From the NCBI GenBank assembly GCA_937995495.1, contig CALKKA010000094.1:1-6663 (forward strand): a stretch of 6,663 nucleotides of DNA, read 5' to 3'. Source of the stretch: an uncultured Phycisphaerae bacterium (GTDB taxonomy: Bacteria > Planctomycetota > Phycisphaerae > Sedimentisphaerales > Anaerohalosphaeraceae). Positions 1 through 5,302 of this stretch are shown piece by piece. The translations under genes were made by a program, and so were the position numbers. Every line of letters starts with the position of its first letter. Positions within the stretch are counted from its first letter, which is position 1. Below the pieces are notes generated by a model. That model searched no databases. It was not told the DNA's origin and saw only the letters and a program-made list of their open reading frames with translations.

Positions 1-594
1 CAGGGGTTACGCGGGTTTATGTTTGCCGCGATCGCAGGTGCGGTGATCAGTTCCCTGGCATCGATGTTGAATTCAGCATCGACCATCTTTACAATGGATG
101 TCTATAACCGCATGTTCCACCGCGGTGCCGGGCAAAAACAATTGTTGTTGTTGGGACGAGTGATGACGATGGTATTCGTGGTCATCGGCTGTTTGCTTGC
201 TCCGATACTGGACAACCCCAGGTTCGGCGGGGTCTTTCAATTTATCCAGCAGTTTCAAGGCTATATCTGGCCGGGTGTTGTCGCAGCCTTTTTATTCGGC
301 ATCATCGTTAAAAAGGCCCCTGGTGCGGCGGGTGTGACTGCATTAGTTTCCGGTCCGATCATTTACGGCTTGTTCCAGAATTTTGCACCGAATATCCATT
401 TTCTGATTCAGGTGGGACTGTCATTTGTGATTGTCATCGCGATTATGGCTTTGATCACGCTGATAAAACCACTCCCAGAACCCAAGAAATTGCCAGTCCG
501 CGAAGATCTTGAAATCAAAACTGCCACTGATGTTAAGATCGCAGGTGCATGCGTGATCGCCGCGGTTGCCGTATTCTATATTATTTTCTGGTAA
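1..594 (+). CDS. Sodium/solute symporter (SSS family, SGLT-like), C-terminal part, 5' truncated by window edge
   Basis: This is an inner-membrane secondary transporter that would couple Na+ entry to uptake of a sugar or related solute. The frame is open from base 1, so the gene begins outside the window; the ATG at 19 is internal. About 197 residues are visible, against roughly 500-600 for the whole family. Near the start is SSLASMLNSASTIFTMDVY, the well conserved SGLT segment whose paired serines lie in the helix that forms the sodium site in vSGLT. About six hydrophobic helices follow, roughly at fragment residues 8-26, 45-65, 80-99, 105-122, 128-150 and 175-195. A charged loop (KPLPEPKK) precedes the last helix, and the protein ends within it, as in SGLT-type members with 14 helices. 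The substrate cannot be read from this part. It converges on the dehydrogenase operon at 6663-2822, so sugar or polyol uptake is a reasonable guess. Confidence 0.93.
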   Translation, partial: QGLRGFMFAAIAGAVISSLASMLNSASTIFTMDVYNRMFHRGAGQKQLLLLGRVMTMVFVVIGCLLAPILDNPRFGGVFQFIQQFQGYIWPGVVAAFLFGIIVKKAPGAAGVTALVSGPIIYGLFQNFAPNIHFLIQVGLSFVIVIAIMALITLIKPLPEPKKLPVREDLEIKTATDVKIAGACVIAAVAVFYIIFW

Positions 595-598
595 ATAG

Positions 599-808
599 CA
601 TCCTAAGCCCAAGTTCATCGCCGGGTTGGAGTATACGCTGACTCAGGGTCTGCCGCAGGAAAAAATTGTGGCCCTGCGCCAATGCATTGAACGGATCTGG
701 ATGAATGTGCCTGAAAAAACCATCAAGATTCAAATGAATACCCTTCCGAATTGTCCGGCAATGACGGCAACTGACGAAATAGCCGTGGCACTGAATATGG
801 GTTCATAA
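599..808 (+). pseudogene. Probable remnant: C-terminal tail of a large serine recombinase
   Basis: The frame is open from just after a TAG at 596-598 and runs about 69 codons to TAA. The first possible start is a TTG at 626, giving 60 residues, with no clear ribosome binding site. The segment GLPQEKIVALRQCIERIW followed by a short beta-like stretch (KTIKIQMNTLP) resembles, from memory, the extreme C-terminus of large serine recombinases (resolvase plus zinc-ribbon type). Nothing of the catalytic resolvase domain is present, and the open frame begins five bases after the symporter stop. It therefore looks like the 3' end of a mobile-element gene left after deletion or insertion next to the symporter. 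It could instead be an unrelated small protein; the family call rests on one motif-like stretch. Confidence 0.4.
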
Positions 809-837
809 CGAGGTAAAGGGCATTTTAAGGGGCGCAT

Positions 838-887
838 AAAAAAAGATAACTCTCTGCAATTAATAGTGTTACAGAAAAGTTATCTTT
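838..887 (-). terminator. Terminator-like hairpin reading leftward
   Basis: Read on the minus strand, AAAGATAACT (887-878) pairs perfectly with AGTTATCTTT (851-842). Inside it, CTGTAA (874-869) pairs with TTGCAG (859-854) with one G-U wobble, leaving a nine-base loop (868-860) and a small internal loop between the two stems. The descending arm runs into seven consecutive T residues on the minus strand (844-838), the form of an intrinsic terminator. On the plus strand the hairpin is followed only by TTTAGG, so leftward termination fits better. The outer stem is A+T-rich, which weakens the call. It lies directly after the TGA (893-891) that closes the minus-strand open frame at 894-1115. Confidence 0.5.
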
Positions 888-928
888 AGGTCACCATGGC
901 GGGGACAGCATATGCTTACCTAAAGATA
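881..928. repeat. 11-bp perfect inverted repeat sharing an arm with the adjacent hairpin
   Basis: TATCTTTAGGT at 881-891 is the exact reverse complement of ACCTAAAGATA at 918-928, separated by 26 bases. The left arm overlaps the 878-887 arm of the terminator-like hairpin, so the two stems exclude each other. Both inverted repeats have a 26-base separation between their arms. The spacer here contains the palindrome AGCATATGCT (907-916) and CCATGG (894-899). The geometry is that of a three-arm attenuator or of repeated recombination/IS-end sites. No transposase is adjacent. Confidence 0.6.
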
Positions 929-1208
929 CCGACATGGGTGATATGAACCCTATATGGGGGATGAATCGGGCCTTAATGTGTGTCGGTGTTGTCGGTATTT
1001 GTAACCTTTGTTTTTCCATAAGTCTTTTCATATTAAAGATATGTGTCGTTTCGGTAGCCCGGATGGTGACACGCAGAATTTCCTGAATTTCCGCTAATAA
1101 TTCGCCCCTAAATCCTCACCGAAATCTGCCGACAAAACCGGCAACAATATACTCAAATTCTTGCGGTATTGGGCCTATAGAGCTATTATAATCAGTGTCG
1201 GACCGACA
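929..1208. repeat. Cluster of six TGTCGG/CCGACA hexamers
   Basis: The hexamer TGTCGG or its complement CCGACA occurs at 929-934, 981-986, 990-995, 1129-1134, 1196-1201 and 1203-1208. Two copies are tandem at nine-base spacing (981 and 990), and two form an odd palindrome TGTCGGACCGACA (1196-1208). The copies at 929 and 990 extend to a 9-bp inverted pair, ATACCGACA (926-934) with TGTCGGTAT (990-998). Six copies in 280 bases is far above random expectation (about 0.14), and I noticed only about four elsewhere in the window. These could be protein-binding sites or subterminal repeats of an element; which one is unknown. Confidence 0.45.
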
Positions 1209-1367
1209 GAAATCATTGCTTTTTTGTTCAGAAGTCGGGACAAATAAGCCGTGCAAATCTCTAAAAAGGGTTGGCTGAACGGCTAAATATCGACCAATTG
1301 GTGTGTGATTAGTAACTATCCCTAAAACAATAAACGTTCTAAATCGTAAAATACACGCATATTTTAC

Positions 1368-1396
1368 TTGATTTACAGTGATCTTATCATTATATT
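1368..1396 (+). promoter_or_regulatory. Sigma70-type promoter for the AAA/DUF4143 gene
   Basis: TTGATT (1368-1373, matching four of six -35 consensus bases) is separated by exactly 17 bases from TATATT (1391-1396, five of six -10 bases). Transcription would begin about seven bases after the -10, at 1403-1404, which is the ATG of the downstream gene. The mRNA would thus be leaderless or nearly so, agreeing with the absence of a Shine-Dalgarno sequence before that ATG. The inference is from consensus matching only. Confidence 0.45.
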
Positions 1397-1403
1397 TCTA
1401 GTT

Positions 1404-2636
1404 ATGTATAAACATCGAATTATTACAGACCAGATAAAAAAACTCACCGAGAACTTCCCTGTAGTCGTTATTTCGGGCGCTAGGCAGGTCGGCAAAAGCA
1501 CGCTTCTGCAGCACGCATTCCCAGACATTGATACGGTCGTTTTTGACCCCGTCACCGATGTTGGAGCGGCAAAGACGGATCCTGACGTTTTTCTTGATAA
1601 CCACCCTGCCCCTTTGATTCTCGATGAAATCCAATATGCGCCAACGCTAACAGCAGCCATCAAGCGAAGAGTGGACAAAGCCGGCCACAAACCTTTCCAA
1701 TATATATTGACAGGTTCACAACAATGGGCTGTGATGAAAAACCTGTCTGAAAGCCTAGCAGGCCGCGCGATATTCATAGACCTAGCCGGGTTTAGCCTTT
1801 CCGAAATATCTGAGCAAGTCACCGAACCAAACTGGCTGCACCGATGGATTACAGGGCCCAATGATCTGATTGACAATCCTCCGGACAGATTAGGTTTAAA
1901 TCGAACAGTCTATGAGCAAATCTGGAGAGGATGGTTGCCTAAAACCGACTTTTTAGATTTAGAGTTCATTCAGCCATATTATCGCAGCTATATGCAAACT
2001 TATCTTGAGCGTGATGTCCGGATTATATCCGACCTGACCGCTCTTCAGGATTTGGGGAAGTTTACACAGCTTGTATCTGCCTTAACAGCCCAAGAAATTA
2101 ACTACTCACAATTGGGCAGAGACATTAACATCACACCCCAAACAGCAAGAAGATGGCTTAACATTCTTCAAGCAACATTTCAATGGTTTGAGATACCGGC
2201 TTATTCCGGCAATACGATTAAGCGAATCAGTAGTAAACCGAAAGGCTATATTGCTGATACTGGATTAGCATGCACGTTGAACATGATCTCTTCCCATAAC
2301 GCCCTGGGCGGACACCCTATGACAGGCGCTTTCTTTGAAACCGCTGTGGTCTGTGAAATACGAAAGTTATCGAATGCGTTGCAGCCTTTGGGACTGTATC
2401 ACTGGCGCAGCCATGGGGCTTCTGAAGTTGATTTGATACTGGAACAAAATGGCATGCTTTTCCCCATTGAGATCAAGCTGACCAGTAACCCCACAAAAAA
2501 AGATGTTCGGGGCATATCGGCTTTCAGGAAAACATACCCAAAACTTAAAATCGCTCCTGGACTGGTTGTTTGTCCATGTGAAAAGTTTGTCAAGATCTCT
2601 GAAAATGATTATGCGTTGCCATGGAATTCAGCCTAA
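1404..2636 (+). CDS. AAA_14 / DUF4143 family ATP-binding protein
   Basis: This is a complete 410-residue protein of the widespread but poorly understood AAA_14 plus DUF4143 family, which has an N-terminal P-loop ATPase and a C-terminal nuclease-like fold. Visible motifs are Walker A GARQVGKST (25-33), Walker B LILDEIQ with D74 and E75, and a sensor-1-like ILTGSQQ (101-107). Near the C-terminus, EVD (341-343) and EIK (356-358) form a PD-(D/E)xK-like arrangement, in which D343, E356 and K358 could be the active-site residues. I chose ATG 1404 over the in-frame TTG at 1368 because family members start at the equivalent MYKHRII position and because 1368-1396 looks like the promoter. The length is typical of the family and no truncation is seen. 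Cellular role is unknown. The gene stands alone amid mobile or decayed DNA, so an accessory (possibly DNA-related or defence) role is only a suggestion. Confidence 0.9.
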   Translation: MYKHRIITDQIKKLTENFPVVVISGARQVGKSTLLQHAFPDIDTVVFDPVTDVGAAKTDPDVFLDNHPAPLILDEIQYAPTLTAAIKRRVDKAGHKPFQYILTGSQQWAVMKNLSESLAGRAIFIDLAGFSLSEISEQVTEPNWLHRWITGPNDLIDNPPDRLGLNRTVYEQIWRGWLPKTDFLDLEFIQPYYRSYMQTYLERDVRIISDLTALQDLGKFTQLVSALTAQEINYSQLGRDINITPQTARRWLNILQATFQWFEIPAYSGNTIKRISSKPKGYIADTGLACTLNMISSHNALGGHPMTGAFFETAVVCEIRKLSNALQPLGLYHWRSHGASEVDLILEQNGMLFPIEIKLTSNPTKKDVRGISAFRKTYPKLKIAPGLVVCPCEKFVKISENDYALPWNSA

Positions 2637-2668
2637 TTATGGTAATTTTAAAGAAAACCAAGTGAAAT

Positions 2669-2788
2669 ATGGCTTATGTACCACCAAAATTCAAGGATAA
2701 GAATGGTAATGTCATAGAAGGAGATGAAGCGACAAACCCGAATTATTTTTGTTTACTGTCATTGCCAACTCCTAAATTACTTTCTTGA
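2669..2788 (+). CDS. Possible 39-residue small protein
   Basis: An ATG at 2669 opens 39 codons ending in TGA at 2788, 32 bases after the ATPase gene. The product begins MAYVPPKFKDKNGNVIEGDE, which has a charged, plausible protein-like N-terminal half, and ends LSLPTPKLLS. No clear ribosome binding site is visible (AAGTGAAAT precedes the ATG). It could be translated by coupling to the ATPase gene, be the broken 5' end of a longer gene, or be noncoding. I do not recognise it. Confidence 0.25.
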   Translation: MAYVPPKFKDKNGNVIEGDEATNPNYFCLLSLPTPKLLS

Positions 2789-2821
2789 ATTAAGATTTCT
2801 GACACCTTCATAACTAACCAT

Positions 2822-3571
2822 TTAAAACCAGGGGTTTGACGACTTTCGGCGAATATGTAATTCATCGACAACGGCATTCCCCTGATGCGTCACCAAATAC
2901 ATAATTAACTCTGCGATTTCCTCCGGTTGGATCAACTCATCGGTTGGAATATCCGGCCGGACCTGAGTTACCATTTCAGTTTCAACACCCCCAGGACAGA
3001 TCACATGCACACGGATATTTGAATCCCGTAATTCTTCAGCCAAAGCCATGGACATCCCTCGAAGGGCATGTTTGGAGGCGGTGTAAGCCGTTTGTTTTGC
3101 ATAGCCTTTGACACCAACCACTGACGCAATATTGATGATATAGCCTGCCTTGGACTTTTTTAAAGGGGTAAGCAGTTCCCGACAAAGTATAAACGGCGCT
3201 CGGGCATTAACGGCCATACAGTGGTCCCATGACGCAGTGGCGGTTTCATTGATTGAGCCACTATGTGTCACGCCGGCGTTATTGACCAAAATATCCAACT
3301 GAGAAACGTGGGACTTAACATATTCGATCAGAACATTGATCGATTGTTCATCCGCTAAATCGCTCACAACTACATGAGACTTTATTCCATACCCATCAAT
3401 TATTTTGGCCGTTTCCAGCAACTGACTTTCAGTTCGGGCGGTAAGAATGAGTTCAGCGCCTTCAGCTGCCAAAGTTTCTGCTACCACACGCCCGATCCCC
3501 CTGCCGGCCCCGGTGATCAAAGCGGTCTTTCCTGTCAGTCGAGATGACGTTTTTATGTTATCTATGCTCAA
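2822..3571 (-). CDS. Short-chain dehydrogenase/reductase (classical SDR, FabG-like)
   Basis: This is a cytoplasmic NAD(P)-dependent oxidoreductase of 249 residues, the usual length for classical SDRs. The dinucleotide motif TGAGRGIG is at 20-27, NNAG at 97-100, and the catalytic tetrad is N122, S150, Y163 and K167 (YTASK). An arginine at 46 after the second strand (TARTE) favours NADP(H). CPGGVETEM follows the active site as expected. The start is TTG at 3571, not ATG. It is supported by AGGTGA four bases upstream (3581-3576) and by the conserved spacing to the glycine motif. It is the last gene of the minus-strand operon, 36 bases after the zinc dehydrogenase. Many such SDRs are labelled 3-oxoacyl-ACP reductase, but the operon context points to a sugar or polyol substrate; the actual substrate is unknown. 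Confidence 0.92.
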   Translation of the reverse strand: MSIDNIKTSSRLTGKTALITGAGRGIGRVVAETLAAEGAELILTARTESQLLETAKIIDGYGIKSHVVVSDLADEQSINVLIEYVKSHVSQLDILVNNAGVTHSGSINETATASWDHCMAVNARAPFILCRELLTPLKKSKAGYIINIASVVGVKGYAKQTAYTASKHALRGMSMALAEELRDSNIRVHVICPGGVETEMVTQVRPDIPTDELIQPEEIAELIMYLVTHQGNAVVDELHIRRKSSNPWF

Positions 3572-3575
3572 TTTT

Positions 3576-3581
3576 TCACCT
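3576..3581 (-). promoter_or_regulatory. Ribosome binding site deciding a TTG start
   Basis: AGGTGA on the minus strand lies four A residues before TTG 3571-3569. No ATG or GTG is available in frame between the preceding gene's stop and this point, so the site supports TTG as the initiator of the SDR gene. Confidence 0.6.
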
Positions 3582-3607
3582 GAATGTGACCTAAAAACAT
3601 TAACTAC

Positions 3608-5290
3608 TTATGAGCCAGCAACTTTCAAAAGTTCCTCTTCAGCTTGTTGGGTCCAGATGCCCCCGTTCAATTTTTCCGCGACTGAGGGGAATTTGTCACT
3701 TAGTTCAGTCAGCGGCATAAGTGGTAAATTCTTTAATTTCGGATACACAATGATCTTTCCGGCCATGGTCCTCGCCTCTACTGCGCGAATCCCGTCAATC
3801 GCTCCAGCCATGCCGCATACTGCATCCACTGAACAGTCTGTGTTGAGTTGGCTGGATAAGACTTTTTCCAAGACGATTTTCATGTCCGAGAGACGCGAGC
3901 CACTGGTGCCGAACATAAAACATCGGTTACCGATATAAGTATCCAGGTCAATGTCCTGCCTGACGCTTGCGGGGATGCCGGCAAAAATATTGATCAATGC
4001 GCCATCAGTACTGTCCTTGACCGCTTGGGCCACCAAGGGTCCGACAGGTGCCATGATGGCAAAATAGCTAAATGTCTGATCCATCGGTGTCTTTTGCGGG
4101 TTGACCAGTGACAGTGCTACACCGCGGTCTTTGGCTAATGTGTTCGCCTTGTCGCCTAACGAAACCAACCGTTCGTCATCAAAGTCGGTTCCGACAATCG
4201 AAATATTTTTAACACCCGAACAGACCAAACGAATGGTATGCATCTGTCCCATCGGTCCGGCAGCGCCGATGATAATGGCCTTGTCACCTTGACGGACTTC
4301 ACCGGTTGCCGGGATATTCTTATAACTTTCAGCCGCATTTGAGCCGGTGGTTCCAATCCATCGAGTCAGCCCGTAATGGGTCCGACCTACCCCGACTGAC
4401 ACCTCAGCGCCGATGCTCTGTCCGCCTAAGACGATATTGATAATGCCTTTGGCAGCCAACTTATCATTCAGTATTTCGATCGTTTCCTTCTTAGAGCCAA
4501 AATAAATGATATCATCGAATGCTTCATCCGACAACCCTACCGGAGAATCCACCTGTGTCAGTTGAACGCCGTGCTCGACAAGCGATTTATACTGACTCGT
4601 ATCTGCACAAAAAGCTGTGATCGAAATCGGCTTACTGTCGGATAAACAACCTTGGATCCCTTCAATTACTCGCCCCGAATCCGCAACCACCAGCAGCTTG
4701 CCGCCGGTTAGAATCGTATTTCGTTCTAAGGTGATATAGGAGCTTTCCACACAGGCCCATGGTTCGACCAGAGCAATCGAAGAGGCACTCAAATCCTTTT
4801 CGACAGGGATCAGAAAACTTTCATTTCGATCCGGGTCCACTATGACCCGTTCATCCATCAGGACATATTCCTGGAGTCCGCCCTCGAAGTTATATCCAAA
4901 CGCAGAGTTGGATTCAGCCGTCCTGAGCCAGCGGTAATCCGTCTGGACTAAAACACGCTGGCCGAGTTTGTGCAAACAAACCTTATCCCCCACCGAAACA
5001 ATAGTGCAAAAGGCCTCATGGCCTGGAACGGTAGGTTCAGTGCCCGGTTTATAGCTGGGAATTTCTGATAGAATCGAAGCATCCATGCCGGAGATGATTT
5101 CGCTTTTACGTACATGCTTGTCAAATTGTTTTAGAAGCTTCAAATCTGAAAAACACAATCCAACAGCTTCAACCTTCGCCACGATCTGGTACGGACCGGG
5201 CTGGTAGACCTCTTTTTGTGTATTGAGTTTCAGTTCATCCGGACCGATTAACTGTATTGCATTCTGTGTCGCAGGGAGTGTCTGTTCCAT
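3608..5290 (-). CDS. Zinc-dependent medium-chain dehydrogenase, sorbose-1-phosphate reductase-like, 560 residues
   Basis: This is a cytoplasmic NAD(P)-dependent polyol/ketose dehydrogenase of the MDR superfamily. The GroES-like catalytic domain occupies about residues 30-185. Likely catalytic zinc ligands are C46 (GLCFSD), H91-E92 (GHEAF) and E177 (EPWAC). The four-cysteine structural zinc loop of classical alcohol dehydrogenases is absent. Residues 193-290 look like a Rossmann fold without a GxGxxG motif. A second segment at 336-350 has a good one (GAAGPMG). The C-terminal tail (519-560: PLMPLTEL, then SVAEKL) resembles, from memory, L-sorbose-1-phosphate reductases, which are around 410 residues, so this protein is about 150 longer. 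The ATG start has AAAGGA (5302-5297) six bases upstream and lies 12 bases after the SrlD-like gene, strongly suggesting co-transcription. The substrate is inferred, not shown. Confidence 0.85.
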   Translation of the reverse strand: MEQTLPATQNAIQLIGPDELKLNTQKEVYQPGPYQIVAKVEAVGLCFSDLKLLKQFDKHVRKSEIISGMDASILSEIPSYKPGTEPTVPGHEAFCTIVSVGDKVCLHKLGQRVLVQTDYRWLRTAESNSAFGYNFEGGLQEYVLMDERVIVDPDRNESFLIPVEKDLSASSIALVEPWACVESSYITLERNTILTGGKLLVVADSGRVIEGIQGCLSDSKPISITAFCADTSQYKSLVEHGVQLTQVDSPVGLSDEAFDDIIYFGSKKETIEILNDKLAAKGIINIVLGGQSIGAEVSVGVGRTHYGLTRWIGTTGSNAAESYKNIPATGEVRQGDKAIIIGAAGPMGQMHTIRLVCSGVKNISIVGTDFDDERLVSLGDKANTLAKDRGVALSLVNPQKTPMDQTFSYFAIMAPVGPLVAQAVKDSTDGALINIFAGIPASVRQDIDLDTYIGNRCFMFGTSGSRLSDMKIVLEKVLSSQLNTDCSVDAVCGMAGAIDGIRAVEARTMAGKIIVYPKLKNLPLMPLTELSDKFPSVAEKLNGGIWTQQAEEELLKVAGS

Positions 5291-5296
5291 TTGTAA

Positions 5297-5302
5297 TCCT
5301 TT
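5297..5302 (-). promoter_or_regulatory. Ribosome binding site for the zinc dehydrogenase
   Basis: AAAGGA on the minus strand sits in the 12-base gap after the upstream stop, six bases before the ATG at 5290. It fixes that start and shows tight operon packing. Confidence 0.6.

Larger units (their letters stand above)
809..1367. other. Gene-poor stretch with repeats and a possible dead minus-strand gene
   Basis: No intact gene is convincing here on either strand. The stretch holds a leftward terminator-like hairpin (838-887), a competing inverted repeat (881-891 with 918-928), a cluster of TGTCGG/CCGACA hexamers (929-1208), and a minus-strand frame with a single internal TGA. A perfect TATAAT lies at 1187-1192, but no good -35 element sits 16-18 bases upstream of it. 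The composition is more A+T-rich than the flanking metabolic genes, consistent with accessory DNA. Confidence 0.6.
891..1397 (-). pseudogene. Possible decayed minus-strand gene with one in-frame TGA
   Basis: One minus-strand frame stays open from 1397 (after a TAG at 1400-1398) down to a TGA at 1118-1116. The same frame is then open again to a TGA at 893-891, giving about 167 sense codons with one internal stop in A+T-rich DNA. Translation around the stop reads EFEYIVAGFVGRFR, stop, GFRGELLAEIQEILRVTI, which looks protein-like with an amphipathic helix. The final codons read KHMLSPPW. No good start codon with a ribosome binding site was found; a TTG at 1256 and an ATG at 1031 are in frame. 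The terminator-like hairpin directly downstream fits a former gene end. I do not recognise the family, and it may be a chance open frame. Confidence 0.27.

Noticed and set aside
842..928. CRISPR-like or tandem repeat array
   Set aside because: There are only three related arms in alternating orientation and no regular direct repeats or spacers.
1127..1143. TGCCG/CGGCA inverted repeat as a terminator or operator
   Set aside because: The arms are five bases with a seven-base loop and no T tract; weak enough to be chance, apart from its membership of the CCGACA cluster.
1187..1192. Perfect TATAAT as a promoter -10
   Set aside because: The nearest -35-like hexamer (TTGCGG, 1161-1166) would need a 20-base spacer, and no start site of a gene follows closely.
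1373..1876. Long minus-strand frame opposite the ATPase gene
   Set aside because: It is a shadow of the strongly supported plus-strand ATPase gene and shows no recognisable motifs.
2724..2813. 29-codon ORF preceded by AAGGAG
   Set aside because: The Shine-Dalgarno-like hexamer abuts the ATG with no spacer, and the product does not look like a protein; it also overlaps the 2669 ORF.
2825..2837. AAACC/GGTTT inverted repeat at the end of the last operon gene as a terminator
   Set aside because: The stem is only five pairs, overlaps the coding sequence and has no T tract in the direction of transcription.
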